Source: Macrothele yani
Taxonomy: Eukaryota; Arthropoda; Arachnida; Araneae; Macrothelidae
Direction: 5' to 3'
NCBI GenBank assembly: GCA_039090855.1
Contig: CM076991.1
Span: 101,382,021-101,446,020 of the forward strand
DNA length: 64,000 bases
Under the pieces are notes generated by a model. It was not told the DNA's origin and did no database searches. It was given only the letters and a program-made list of their open reading frames with translations. Shown in pieces: positions 21,538 through 32,845 of this stretch; the stretch's first letter is position 1; each line of letters begins with the position of its first letter. Made by a program: the position numbers and the translations under genes.

Positions 21538-23703
21538 TCATCATTATCATTGTCAGCCATTATCAATCCACTGCTGGACGAAGGTCTCACCAAGTTTCTT
21601 CCACAACGGTCTGTCTTGTGGCAATCTCCTCCATGTTACTCCCGCATACTTTCGAATTTCATCCACCCATCTCCCATGTGGTCTTCTTCTGGGTCTTTTC
21701 GTGTCCCTTGGAATCCAGTCTAAAATTTCAGCGGTCCATCGATGGTCTGTCCTTCTGGAAATATATCCAGCCCATTGCCATTTCAGGAATTTAACTCTGA
21801 TCATGATGTCTTCCACTCTTGTCATTTTTCGGATCCACGAGTTCCTCTTCTTATCTCTCCTGGTTACACCAAGCATGCAACTCTCCATGCTGCTTTGAGT
21901 TGTCTGCAGCCTTTGTATGTCTCTTTTAGTTAAGCTTTACGTCTCTGCACCATATGTAAGCACTGAAAGGATGCATTGATCAAACACTTTTCTTTTAAGA
22001 CATAATGGCATATTGCTCTTGAAAATTATACTGTTTCTTCGAAAAGCTCTCCAGGCAAATTTTTTACGCCGATTAATTTCTTCATCAATGTGACCCTCAC
22101 TTGATATCTGCTGTCCAAGATAAATGTAGGTTTTGTTTAACTCCAGCTTTTCCCCACCAGTAGACAAATCTTCATTTCTTGTATAAGCATTTAACATCAC
22201 TTTTGTCTTCTGAAAGTTCATTTTTAATCCCACTTCTTTACTCATATCAGCAAGTTCCTGGATCATACTCTGCAGCTCTGATGAGGTAGTTGCAAAAATG
22301 ACTACGTCATCAGCAAAACGAAGGTGAGTTAGATAATCTCCATTAATCTTTATCCCTCTGTTTTCCCAGTTCAGTGATTGAAAGACATTTTCCAATGTGG
22401 CATTAAAGAGTTTGGGAGATATAGTGTCACCTTGTCTCACTCCCTTTCCAATTTTTATGGGTGCTGTATTCTCAAATAGCCGAATCTTTGCACTGGCATT
22501 TTCATAGATGTTATGAATAATATTAATGTATGGATCTTCAATACCGCAGGATTTCAAAGCCATTGTAACTGCTGATGGTTTCACCGAATCAAAAGCCTTT
22601 TCATAATCGATAAAAGCCATGCATAATGGAAGTTCATATTCCCTCGCTCTTTCAATTAGTACTCTCAGTACGTGGAATGATCTATAGTGCTGTAGCCACT
22701 CCTGAATCCAGCTTGTTCTCTCGGTTGAGTCATGTCCAGTGTCAACTTGAAGCGGTGTGAAAGAACTTTAGTGAAGATTTTATAAACCACTGATAGGAGG
22801 CTGATAGGTCTGTAGTTTCCGAGATCCTCAATGTCACCTTTCTTATGTAGCAGGATCATTGTAGCGGTGTTCCAATCCTCAGGAATCTTTCCTTCATTAA
22901 GGCATCGAGTGAAAATTTGGGCGAGTACTGTTTCAATTTCTCCACTTGCTTCTTTTATTATGTCTACGGTAATTCCATCTTCTCCTGGAGTTTTTCCCCT
23001 TTTCATGTTCTTGATTTCATGTGCAACTTCTGCTGGGAGGACTGGAAGAACTCTGGTACCTTTTGTAATGTCTGGAATCCATGTATCATCCCTTTCATTT
23101 AGTTTTGAGTAGAAATCTTTCACTCTTGTCAGAATTTCACCTTTATTTCTTGTTACAGAACCATCTTCTTTTCTCAGAGCCATAATCTGTTTTCTTCCCT
23201 TACTGAAAGGTCCCTTTGCTCTCTTCAGGCTTTGGTTGTTTTCAATTGCTTTTCTCACTAATTCACAGTTGAATTTCCTTACATCTTCAGTCTTACTTTT
23301 TCGTACCGTCTTGTATAGCTCTACAAATTCCACTTTGGAAGTCTCATCTTCTTTAGTTGTTCTCATCTCTCTTCTTTTTTGCATCCGAGTTTTGGTTTTT
23401 CCTGATAATTTGTTCGTTTGGAACTTGTTCTCAGTACCAGCTATTTTCGTTGCTGTTTCCATAAGAGCCTTGGTTAGTTTTTTGTTAACTTCAGAGATGT
23501 CCACTTCTTCCGAAGTTAGACCTTCTAGAGCAGAGAATCTCTTTCTGAGTTCCAAAGGTATTATGGTGTTTTTTAAGGTTGGTCAGGTCAATACACTTTG
23601 TTTGTTTTATGAGCTTGCCACGCTCGAGTTTAACATTGAGGTGCATATTACATCTCACCATTCTATGGTCGCTACCGGTGGTCCTCTTACTTTGGGTGTG
23701 CAC
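21538..23703 (-). mobile_element. 5'-truncated RTE-type LINE
   Basis: Minus-strand non-LTR retrotransposon. The 3' end (left) is a short GAT/AAT-rich simple repeat (21537-21558), as in RTE elements, with no poly-A. The coding region starts inside the endonuclease (SDHRMVR block near 23660) and continues through the reverse transcriptase to the natural C-terminus. The 5' junction near 23680-23703 merges into a minisatellite whose unit begins with the same GGTCCTCT-type word, so the exact boundary is unclear. Confidence 0.9.
21553..23690 (-). pseudogene. RTE-type endonuclease/reverse transcriptase, truncated
   Basis: The protein nicks target DNA and copies its own RNA there. Seen in order: TTGSDHRMVRCNMHLNVKLE (end of the APE-type endonuclease); MKRGKTPGEDGITVDIIKEA; LLHKKGDIEDLGNYRPISLL (RT motif region 2); MAFIDYEKAFDSV (motif A, catalytic D); GVRQGDTISPKLF (motif B); LRFADDVVIFA (catalytic FADD, motif C); and a C-terminal region with RRRPHGRWVDEIRKYAG and ending FVQQWIDNG. 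Frame breaks occur near 23560 and 22670. A TAA at 21937-21939 stands where W is expected after YGAET. The catalytic residues are intact, but the copy is inactive. Confidence 0.93.
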
Positions 23704-24190
23704 CGCTCCGCGGGAAAAGATTCAAACGTCAGATAAGTGAAAATATTACAATGATTTGCATTTTCTGTGTATAAGGCAAAGCGTTGCGAGAAAAAGATGG
23801 GCTCTTTACATCCCAAATGTAGGGCTTAATTTTTGGGAGAAAAGGACGGGCTCCTTATACCCCAAATGAAGGGGGGTCCTCTAATTTTGGGTGTGCACCA
23901 CTTCTCCAGGAAAGATCAAAACGTCAGATACGACAGAGGGTTACAATGTTTTGCTCCTTCTGTATATAAGGATAAGTTTTTTTATTGGGGGAGGGGGCAT
24001 GCACCTTACACCCCAAATGCAGGAGTTCTTATATTTTGGGTGTGCACCGCCTCTCTGGAGACATGACCCAAACGTCAGATAAGGCAGGGGAGGGTTGTTA
24101 TGTTTTGCACCTTCTGTGTATAAAGATAAGTTTTGAGAGAAAAATACGATGTTCTTACACCCCAACTGCAAGTTATTTTGTGCAGAAGTT
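23681..24190. repeat. Minisatellite, three ~150-190 bp units
   Basis: TTTGGGTGTGCACC occurs at 23694, 23886 and 24037, each followed by AACGTCAGATA and a CTGTGTATAAGG-like block, then CACCCCAAATG. The units are degenerate with G-rich insertions. The first unit touches the truncated end of the LINE. Confidence 0.85.
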
Positions 24191-25710
24191 GGGGTGGGGT
24201 GGGGTAGGGGTGAGGAAGGAGAAACGGAGGTTTAGATAGAAATCTTCATCTAAGAGAGAGTTCCTTGTGTCCGAAATAAATTAAAGACGGAAGCGCGAAA
24301 GAACATCGCGACTGGAAAGATTAACAGAATGGAAAAACAAAATATTACAGGCCAAAAAATAAACAGTCGCAATGCCGTAACCTAACCTGGTATCAATTAG
24401 CCTACGGTGATGTTTGATTCATAGTTATTTTCTTTTTTTTTAAATAAAATACTCATGCGAACTGTGTGAATACTTACTTCATGGAAAGAATTTGAAGAAC
24501 AAGATATAGAAATCGAAGAAACCAAGCAAGCAGGTAAACGAAACGAAACTGCAATCAATATAATGAGAATGATGGGAATCTGAGATAAAAAAATAAAAAA
24601 TAAAGATAAAACAAAAGAGCAGATCGTTACAAGGGAAGACAATTTCCAGCATAAAACAGCGAGGGAATGTAGATGCTCCACACTTCTCTCGCACAGGCGG
24701 TAAGGAACCGTGAATTTGTTTAATTACATTAATCAAATTCTGTCACAGGCTTAGCCCCTGGGGTCCTACATTCTACCTCTTGCAGGAAGACAACAATTAT
24801 GTTAATGGAGATGTGGAAATTGTTTTAAATGGTGCCTCGATTATACTTACCGCTTAGGATAGTTTTGCGAGAATGAAAGTCACACATTGGTATCAACTTT
24901 GTTAGCATAAAATTGCGCTGGTTAATGTGGACGTGTTGTCAGAATGCAATCTCATTAAGCAATGTATCGTGTCTGCTAGAAACATTCCTGACAATTAATG
25001 ATAGAAAACAAAATGAGGCTCCGCGTCTCTTCTAACCTTGTCTTCCGAGGGAGTTAAAGGGATGCAGTAGTAGTAATTTTATGCTAGCCCAAAGTTTCAA
25101 ACGTGAGACTGACCGATCTATCTATATACATCAGTGCTTCAGCAGCGGGAGGGAGCGCCACTGTCTGCGTTAAAACTCGCAACGCATTCCGGAGAGCAGT
25201 ATTTCACTTCGAGTGACTTTTAAACAGCAAAAACTAGCGCTTTTGCTTCTGCTGTGAGATAAGAGGCTTTAAATCATTCATGACTGTTCAAGCTAACAAT
25301 TTAAAGGAAATTTTATCACCTTACGGATGAAGAAACAATCCGCGCAACAGCGTTTTCTTTCCGTTTAGATGAAATTGAAAATATTTCCAGACAATAAAAT
25401 AAGGTTGCTTCTGCTGTAACTACTTTCTCTTATTACTAAATACTTAGAATTGTGTCTGATCAAAATTGTAATCACGCCAAATTGCGGCATGACGTCTATA
25501 CATAAAAAGGATGTTCATATATTTTTAGAACGATTTTCCAGCAATATAATTAATGTCTAAAATTAAATTATTTGTTTTTTAAATGTTCTGTCTGATAGCT
25601 CTTTCTCAGGACTATTAACCTACATCTAGATTTCCAACAGAACAGGGTATTTCTTAAAATTGGTAGTGGCATTTCATTCCTCTCCCCTTCTACTGCATTC
25701 CATAGTTCTA
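24191..25710. other. No recognised gene or repeat
   Basis: AT-rich, apparently unique sequence. Short frames here show no recognised motif. This is one of the longer non-repetitive stretches of the window. Confidence 0.4.
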
Positions 25711-26208
25711 CACTGTTAAAAAAAATCTACTTATAAATGAGAATCTGAACCTACTCGGTTTTTTTTTAAGAACAATCTTATCGTAAACCAGTCCATGACA
25801 TTCTCAAATAGAAGTAACCATACGTACTTACAAATAACTGCGCCAATAAATATAAATATAATCTCGTATTACTTCATTTTAGATATTATAGATTTCAAGA
25901 GAAATTGTTTAATAAATGTGTAAAGTGACACACATAACACACTACTACAACAAAGTCACTGATCACAAGTAATCTAGTTATGCATAAAGTATCTTTGTGT
26001 ACGCTTTTACATTAACTACATCTGTGTCAATCTCATAAATACTATATTCTCGCTTTATCACTATATCTGTGATAAAATTTAGTGGTCCATTTGCCCAGCA
26101 TGTGACAACGAGTATATCTATTATCCCAGATGTACCATCAATTAATATACTTCCACTTCTATGAATAAATGAGTATGTATGGAGTACACGTATTCCATAT
26201 TTGAAATC
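25711..26208 (+). repeat. Repeat segment R, copy 2
   Basis: Collinear with 18959-19456 plus 20657-20716 but without the Tc1-like transposon. Its start CACTGTTAAAAAAAATC resembles the start of the CACTGT-family elements at 34248 and 57881. It is interrupted after 26208 by a SINE C and continues at 26519. Confidence 0.85.
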
Positions 26209-26518
26209 AGGGGCCGCGGGTGGCCTAGTGGGCAACGTTCGTGACTGCCACGGAGAAGACCTCAGGTTCGATCCCATGCAGGTACGAACGTTCGATCCAC
26301 TAAATACCCGCCGTGCGTCGGATGGGCAAGTTAAGCCGTCGGACCCCGGGTACTGGCCCCCGGTATTAAATAACAGCGTCTTCCCCCCTTTCTACTTTGC
26401 TTCCGTGTCACTTTCCTATCGGGCACTCTAGCCCAAATCTCCTAGCTTCCTATTTCTAAAGGTTGTTTAAGACCTGGGGTCAGACACTCCCTTCCTAAAA
26501 TCCTCTACATATGATCTG
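26209..26518 (+). repeat. SINE C with 12-bp target duplication
   Basis: Complete head, body and CATATGATCTG tail. ATATTTGAAATC is exact at 26197-26208 and 26519-26530. Segment R copy 1 lacks this SINE (ATATTCGGAATC runs straight into SINE D at 20705-20716). Confidence 0.95.
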
Positions 26519-26530
26519 ATATTTGAAATC

Positions 26531-26905
26531 GAGCCGCGGATGGCTTCGTGGTTACTGATTCAGACTGCTGATGGTGGGACCCCCAGGTTCAAACCTAGCC
26601 TGATAGGCTTGAGCCACGGGGCTCTTCATGGTGGTGCGAATTTCTAACAATCGCTGAGCATCGAACGAACACGTTACGTAACGGCCGACGGGTAGGAATT
26701 CCCTGTTACATATCAAGGTGTTTGGATCCCTAAGCCCCACTCTAGTTTTTATGTGCAAAATCGTACGCTGGCGCCGTCTAGTGTGCTCTCTCTCACTTAC
26801 AAGCTATCCTTTCAGAAACGCTAGATTCGCTCTAACTTCCTTCAGTTTCTATGCCCTTACCGAAAGGGCACATCAGAAGCTAAATCAAGTTAGAGCACAT
26901 ATTTA
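26531..26905 (+). repeat. SINE D, copy 3
   Basis: Head GAGCCGCGGATGGCTTCGTG, B-box-like GGTTCAAACC, CGAACACGTTACG, GTGTGCTCTCTCTCACTTAC and a decayed 3' hairpin. It lies at the same point of segment R as copy 1, so it was probably there before the segment duplicated. Confidence 0.85.
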
Positions 26906-27096
26906 TGGATGTTTTTGAGTACATACATTTCAAATTAGAAATACCAGATATGCTCACAACTGATTCCCTATATGCACTCAAAAATGAGTACGTGTCTTTT
27001 CCAAAAATGAGACACAAGTACTCGAAGCTATTATAAGCCCAGAATGTACTCAGAAACGAGTACATTTTGCTTATTTCTAAGTACCAATTTTTAGCA
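26906..27096 (+). repeat. Distal part of segment R
   Basis: Several GAGTAC/GTACTC words (CTCAAAAATGAGTACG, ACTCAGAAACGAGTAC) recur in this stretch. It ends near AATTTTTAGCA, which resembles the TTTTTAGCA end of the CACTGT element at 35820, so it may be the far terminus of R. In copy 1 this part is cut off by the LINE. Confidence 0.4.
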
Positions 27097-28490
27097 ATCC
27101 AATCATTGTTTTAGGTCTGCGTTTAGAAAGCGCCTTTTCTAGCAGTCCGAAGACACAATAGTCCATTGGCGACACATCATGGGACTTAAAAGGAATACGA
27201 ACAAAAAGTATAGACTTGATAGCGGTCTCCTTTTTTCATTTTGTTTAAGAAATAGAGTGGTAGATTTGGATGTATGACTGGCAGCCTTATCCCGATGGAG
27301 TTCTACATTCTGAAGGCTCTGTGGATAAAGGAATGGTATTTCCTCTTTAAGTATAGGAGTTCAAACATTATTTTGGTAATATGCAGCATTGATTTTAACA
27401 TTCTTTTCAACTTTTCTTAACTTTAATTCCCCATTATACGAGAAACCAGCAGTAATCATGAATCCTTTACTGAAACTTTCTTTGGATTCTTGGAACCAAA
27501 TTTGTAAGTCTTTTTCTACTCTTTCGCGACAGTAAATCGAACTTTTTTCGTTGAAGTCGTTTAGGTTGATTCATACTTCATCAACAGTCACAATAAATTT
27601 CCATCTGTCTCAGCCTTAGTGATTTTCATAAACAATTTTACAACGTGCTCTGCGCTCAGCAATGTGCTTAGGCAAAAGGTGGTGACCATTTTTTTTATGC
27701 TTCTTTTGTAGACTCAAATCTTTTGCTTATTACTTTTTTTGCAATTGAAACAGAAATTTTTAACGGCGCAGCGATTGCTCTTTAGGTCGAAGGATTTTCT
27801 TTTAAGACCAGAGACCTTACTTTTGAAATAGTCATAAAAGTACGTACGTTCTTCGGATATTCCTTTGGTGTCCTTTTTTCTGCTAAAAGCAATGCGATTT
27901 TTTCAGCTATTTTTAATACCATTGTTTATTTTACATTTAGAAATACCAATTCTTTTATTTTCACAGCGTTTTTTAACAGCAGAATACGAATATTTCACTT
28001 CGTAAAGAGCAAAAACATAACCTTATATCAGCAGCTTGTTTACGTGCGCCATTTTCTTAGCATACACGATATTTGACTGCAGCATGCCGCGGATGGCCTA
28101 GTGGTCAACGTTCGTGACTACCACGGAGAAATCTCAGGTTCGATCCCAGCAGGTACAAACGCTCGAACCACTAAATGTCCGCGGTGCGTCCGATGGGCAC
28201 GTAAGGCTGTCGGATCCCGGGTACTGCCCTCCCCCCCGATTATAAATAAGAGCGTTTCTTTCACCTTTCTGCCTAGCTTCCTCGTCACTTTCCTATAGGG
28301 CACTCTAGCCCAAATCTCCTAGCATCCTATTTCTAAAGGTTGTTTAAGACCTGGGGTCAGACACTCCCTTCCTAAAATCCTCTACATCTGATCTTATCTT
28401 TGGTGTTCATCTAACACGCTGTTGCCAGTTTCAATTCTTTGAACTTCTTTTATTTTCTGTAATTTCTTATCAAAAACGTTCTAAAAATGT
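27085..28490 (-). mobile_element. Mariner-like element, copy B, minus strand
   Basis: Homologous to 5308-6572 and longer at the transposase C-terminus. Decoded blocks on minus: FIVTVDEV-type first acidic block (about 27560-27600), SKGFMITAGFSYNG, and SPMDYCVFGLLEK (27130-27180), the third catalytic residue region. Frames are broken throughout. A SINE C (28086-28397) interrupts the 5' region; copy A shows that site empty, while copy B shows copy A's SINE site empty. Confidence 0.75.
28086..28397 (+). repeat. SINE C within mariner-like copy B
   Basis: Head GCCGCGGATGGCCTAGTGGT, B box GGTTCGATCCCAG, full body, end CTACATCTGATCT. A clear target duplication is not visible. Alignment with copy A (ACTGCAGAAGATG near 6472) still proves insertion. 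Confidence 0.9.
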
Positions 28491-29232
28491 ATGAACATCC
28501 TCTGTAGCAGGAACCAAAAAGAAAAGTTAAATTAGTGTACGTCATAAGTCTTGCCTTTTTTTTTAACGGTGTCTCTGCGCTATTCGTACAGGTCAAGTTT
28601 CTAACGCATGCTGAAATTTGCATCAAAATAATCTTTGAAGTAAGTATCCATAAATATCGAAAAAGATTTTCATAATGGGCATGAAGCATAATCTACAGCA
28701 GTGTTTTTCACACTTTCTTAGCTAGCGGCACATGGTTTCGCCCTGTGGGAAATTACGGCACACCCTTACAGTAGGTGGCAGCACTGTGCAGGTGCTTTAT
28801 CCCTTTGAAGGTGGATTAGGCAAGGAGGTTAGAAGAAAGAGGAGCTAGCAACAGCCCCTCTCCCTGTGCTTCTGGCGTGACGCCTCTTTTTATCAGCTGA
28901 TTACGCCAATGCGCTCAATCCGAGAATCTCCTGTATATATCTATGGGGAAATCGCGATTTTGAACGGGTTTTTTCGGACCCTTACTCTACCCATATAGAC
29001 ATGAAAAAAATTGAGGCTGAAATATTCATTCCCATAATAAAAAAATTCCAGAAAATACAGGATAATATGTGTTGGTATTTCTTTAAAAAATTGAACAAAA
29101 TAATGATTTTTTGAGCGGAAGTGCATAGTGCGCATGGTTACTTACATACTGCCCATGTGCAAGTAACCATGTTTAAGAAATAAGAAGTCCGAAATATTCC
29201 TTCTTTGCATCCTTGGTTTGCATGCGCTAAGC

Positions 29233-29465
29233 GCCGCCCCGGTGGCGCAGTGGTCTAAGCGATGGCCTCTGATCATTCGTCCGAACGGGGTCCGGGTTCG
29301 AATCCCGGTGAGGCATGGATATTGTGTTTGTCTTACGGCACTGGCTCTTTCCCTTCCCTGGAGCCAGTGACCCTAAATTAGGGACGGGCGACTGCTTATA
29401 GCCCATTGAGTTGCTCACGGTGGTCGTTAAACCTCCAATCAAAAAAAAAAAAAAAAAAAAAAAAA
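29233..29465 (+). repeat. SINE A with 11-bp target duplication
   Basis: Complete copy from GCCGCCCCGGTGGCGCAGTG to the A-run. ATGCGCTAAGC is exact at 29222-29232 and 29466-29476. It is inserted in the 5' region of the hAT element. Confidence 0.95.
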
Positions 29466-29769
29466 ATGCGCTAAGCAAAACTGCTTAAGCCACAGGAAGT
29501 GACGTCACGTTCCCGAACTCCCGCAGCGCAGACTCCCACCACCTCAGATAGAGGACAGAAACAGCTGATCTGTTTTGGCTTCACTCAAAACGGGTCCTTT
29601 CACCTCCTCTTCTTCTAACCTCCTTGGGATTAGGCGAATGGTATTTCGAGAAATGAGTCATTGACTACTGGTGGTGTGTTTCTCTACTCTGCAGTTCGTT
29701 TTGTATTCAGTCGCAACATTTTGTGCCCGTATTTTTTCCTTTTTTTGTTTGTTTGTTTGTTTGTTTAAT

Positions 29770-30245
29770 ATGAAGAAATTTTTCGTTAAACCTCAACGGT
29801 CAAGCAGCCAAAGTGTAGTTGCTTATTGTGAAAATACATAAAAGAAGCTTTCATTGTGCCGCCCCGGTGGCGCAGTAGTCTAAGCGATGGCTTCTGATCA
29901 TTCGCCCAACGGAGGGGTCTGGGTTCGAATCCCGGTAAGGTATGGATGCTTGTGTTTGTCTTCCGTCACAGGTTTCCTCTGTTGCTTTGATGATTTCGAT
30001 GTATTTCATAATATTCGTACCCTGTGACGCACAATACTGTATTTGTCTGAATTCGAGATGTATGTGTTCACCAAGACTAATGTATGAATTCAAGTTGTAT
30101 GTGTTACCTGGGACCAATAAATTATTAAAAAAGAAAAAGAAAAAAGAAGATTCTGCCGGACCAAGTAACATTGCCAAGGTACTTACCCAGAATTCATCGT
30201 CTGATGGTGTGCGTAAATATCACGATGGCTATTTAAGGTGAAGAT
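29770..30245 (+). pseudogene. ZBED-like hAT transposase, N-terminal remnant
   Basis: The start at 29770 gives MKKFFVKPQRSSSQSVVAYC-EN, resembling the N-terminus of ZBED5-like hAT transposases, then a stop. After the SINE A variant (29859-30145) the same kind of protein resumes with EDSAGPSNIAKVLTQN and VRKYHDGYLR, the residues leading into a BED zinc finger (KY-YL). The finger and catalytic domain are not recognisable downstream, so most of the gene is deleted or decayed. Confidence 0.5.
29859..30145 (+). repeat. SINE A head joined to a different 3' body
   Basis: The first ~80 bp match the SINE A head (GCCGCCCCGGTGGCGCAGTA, GGGTTCGAATCCCGG). From GTGTTTGTCTTCCGTCACAG onward the body is unlike other copies: TGTGACGCACAATACTGTAT, GAATTCGAGATGTATGTGTT and CCTGGGACCAATAAATTATT before an A-rich tail. 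It interrupts the hAT transposase remnant. Confidence 0.75.
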
Positions 30246-30532
30246 AAATCCAATGCAGACTTCTGCTCGCAGATGACGCTGAAAATCGCGCAGTTCTGGC
30301 GTCTCCTTCTAGTGTGGGTCTTAGTTTTGTGAGAGAATTTCATGAAGTCTTTCCCTTATCAAATGGTGATTTCTGAAAAAACTTCTGTCATCATCTTAGA
30401 TTACCAGCACTTGATTTCTCATTTACATAAGTTTCCGGGTAGAAAATCAAAATGCAAGTGGTTTAAATAATTACTGACATAATTAAATAACAAGGAACTA
30501 TACACCAACTGTACTTTAAGAGTATAACAATA

Positions 30533-31045
30533 TTAGTGATCCAAAATTTCTTGATGTAGAACAGAAATCTAAATGTCCAAGCTTTCGAACATCAACCACG
30601 TGGCTTTTTCTTTTAAGGAAGGTAGACAGCAAACTTTTTCAAGGAAGAAAACTTCTTCCTTGAAAAAGCCATGTGGCTGAAGTGCGAAAGCTTGATTTCT
30701 ATTCTACACCAAGAAATGATGATCATATGTAGAGGATTTTAGGAAGGGAGTGTCTTAAACAACCCTTAGAAATAGGAAGCTAGGTGATTCGGGCTAGAGT
30801 GCCCGATAGGAAAGTGACACGGAAGCGAAGTAGGAAGGGGAGGAAGACGCCCTTATTTATTACCGTGGGGCCAGTACCCGGGGTCCGACGGCTTAACGTG
30901 CCCATCCGACGCACGGCGGATTTTAGTGGATCGAGCGTTCGTACCTGGCTGGGATCGAACCTGAGGTCCTTTCCGTGGCAGTCACGAACGTTGCCCACTC
31001 GGCCACCCGCGGCCTACACCAAGAAATTTCGGATCACCAATATAT
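30533..31045. repeat. Foldback (inverted-repeat) element split by SINE C
   Basis: The left arm TTTCTTGATGTAGAACAGAA...CAAGCTTTCG...CCACGTGGCTTTTTC (30545-30618) is mirrored by GAAAAAGCCATGTGGCT...CGAAAGCTTGATTTCT...CTACACCAAGAAAT (30660-30717). The outer part of the right arm continues after the SINE C at 31028 (TTCGGATCACCAATA versus TATTAGTGATCC). Confidence 0.75.
30718..31013 (-). repeat. SINE C with exact 14-bp target duplication
   Basis: Minus copy bounded by CTACACCAAGAAAT at 30704-30717 and 31014-31027. The head is at the right edge (CACCCGCGGC on plus), the pentamer tail reduced to GATGATCATATG. It is inserted into the right arm of the foldback element. Confidence 0.95.
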
Positions 31046-31677
31046 TTATACTATTTCAGTAATTTACTGACATTCTAAACAAAAGTCTATAACCGCTTAG
31101 TTATTATTGTTCCTATGAAAACCTTCAATATTCAAGAAAAAAGGCAAGGAATGCCACGTTTCCAGCACTTCACGTACGTACAGCGCCACCTGTTAACGAT
31201 ATGCAACACTACTCCAACACGCGGATATTTAATTTTAAAATATTTCCTATATTTTTTTCTTGAATTTGCAAGCTACTGACTATAGTTCAGTGTCTTCTTT
31301 GTCCGTGTGCTGATTTTCACGAGTCAGGAAACATTCCTTGCATGTGATTTTATGTAACCCAATTCTCATCATTGCAAGTATAGCGGCGCATTTTCACTTG
31401 ACATCCACCTATTGGATTTACATACACTGGATCTGAAAATCGTCCACTTCCTGAGTGTGTTGTACGCGGCGAAAAACTAAGCAACGAAAGTATGTCCCCA
31501 GCAGACTGAAGAGACACTTAAATACTAAACACAGTCATTTAATAGGTCCTCTTGAGTGAATAAATAACGTTGATGAAAATATTTAATAGTTATTTCATAT
31601 TTTCTCTTATTTTCCAGTTTTAATAAAAATACTTTTTCTTGTTTTTTACATCGCGGCACACCTTTTGAGAATCGCTG

Positions 31678-32845
31678 ATCAAGTGCATGCCAAAAAAAAC
31701 ATCATTCCTAAATGTTAGAAATGCGATCCATGTATTGATTTTTTTCTTCGACGATGCAGTAACAAATTAAAAATTAAACTTGTCTGTAAAATATGAATTT
31801 AAAATTTTTTGTATATTTCGATCGAGGTGGTATTACTGCGATTGTGCGTCCATGATCGTTTCCATTATTTTTTCATAAATCGGATTTGGTTATTGCATTT
31901 TTTTTTTTTTTTTAGTCTTCTTTCAATCAGGACTGTCTATCAGCCACCCACAAATGCACTCCAGGCTATTCAAAACAGCACGGAGCTACTGAACAATCGA
32001 GTACTTTTATCGGTAAAGGTTGTGGTCGTCGCCTGCGGTGGAAAATAGATGACAATTCGAAAGGAGTCCCGGATGTAAATGGAAATGCACCGGACAATGT
32101 GCATCATAGACTGTTGTTCATCAAACTCACAAAAGCTTTTCAAAAATGTGGAATAAAAGGGGAAATAATCGGCGGCTGTAGCGTAAGCCTGTTGTGATAA
32201 ACCAGTCAGTTTAAGTTGCAACAGAAAATAGAACGTTACGGCATATCTGGAGAAAAATAAAAAGAACAGGATGCAATAACCCTATCAGAGAATTACTTTT
32301 GCCAAACGTTTTATTCGTATATAAACCACTGCTACGAACATCTGTTCTCAGAAGAGGGATTAAAATTCGTTGACATCCAACCCCCATGTAACTGACCAAA
32401 GTCTCAGGATCCTCTCCATTGTTAAACATAGCAAATTTCTATCGTTTCATTTAAAGACATCAAAGATACGGACTTAAGTTTATGCGTTGCAGCAATCACG
32501 AGATACCCTTGCTACTGTTGTGCGTGAAAATCTCAGAAGAAACTTTTCGGAGGGTACCGGCACTCTGGGCGTCAAACATCACAACATCACGCCACTTTAA
32601 AGGGCGCTCAGATCACTCATTGTACCCATTCCCACTCTCAATCGAACTCTAACTGACGCTCGACGAGGTGGTCACTCTACATTTTACTGCACACCGTGTT
32701 CACTTACGTATTGGAGTGAGTCATTTATGTGATTTATACGTACCTGTACCTGGTAAACTGGCATGTCAGTGCACATGTATACAAGTTTATATAGATTTAA
32801 ACAATAACGTGAATTGTTTACAAACTATCGCACTGAATTTAGAAG
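31678..32845. other. No recognised gene
   Basis: AT-rich sequence with a T-run at 31899-31914. No protein family or repeat was recognised. Confidence 0.4.

Larger units (their letters stand above)
28699..31677 (+). mobile_element. hAT element with BED-finger transposase remnant
   Basis: The ends CAGTGTTTTTCACACTTTCT (left) and, read inward from the right, CAGCGATTCTCAAAAGGTGT are related inverted repeats. Both continue into GCGGCACA. Flanks ATCTACAG and ATCAAGTG match at only 5 of 8. The inside holds the start of a ZBED-like transposase and later insertions: SINE A (29233), a variant SINE A (29859), a foldback repeat and a SINE C (30718). Confidence 0.7.
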
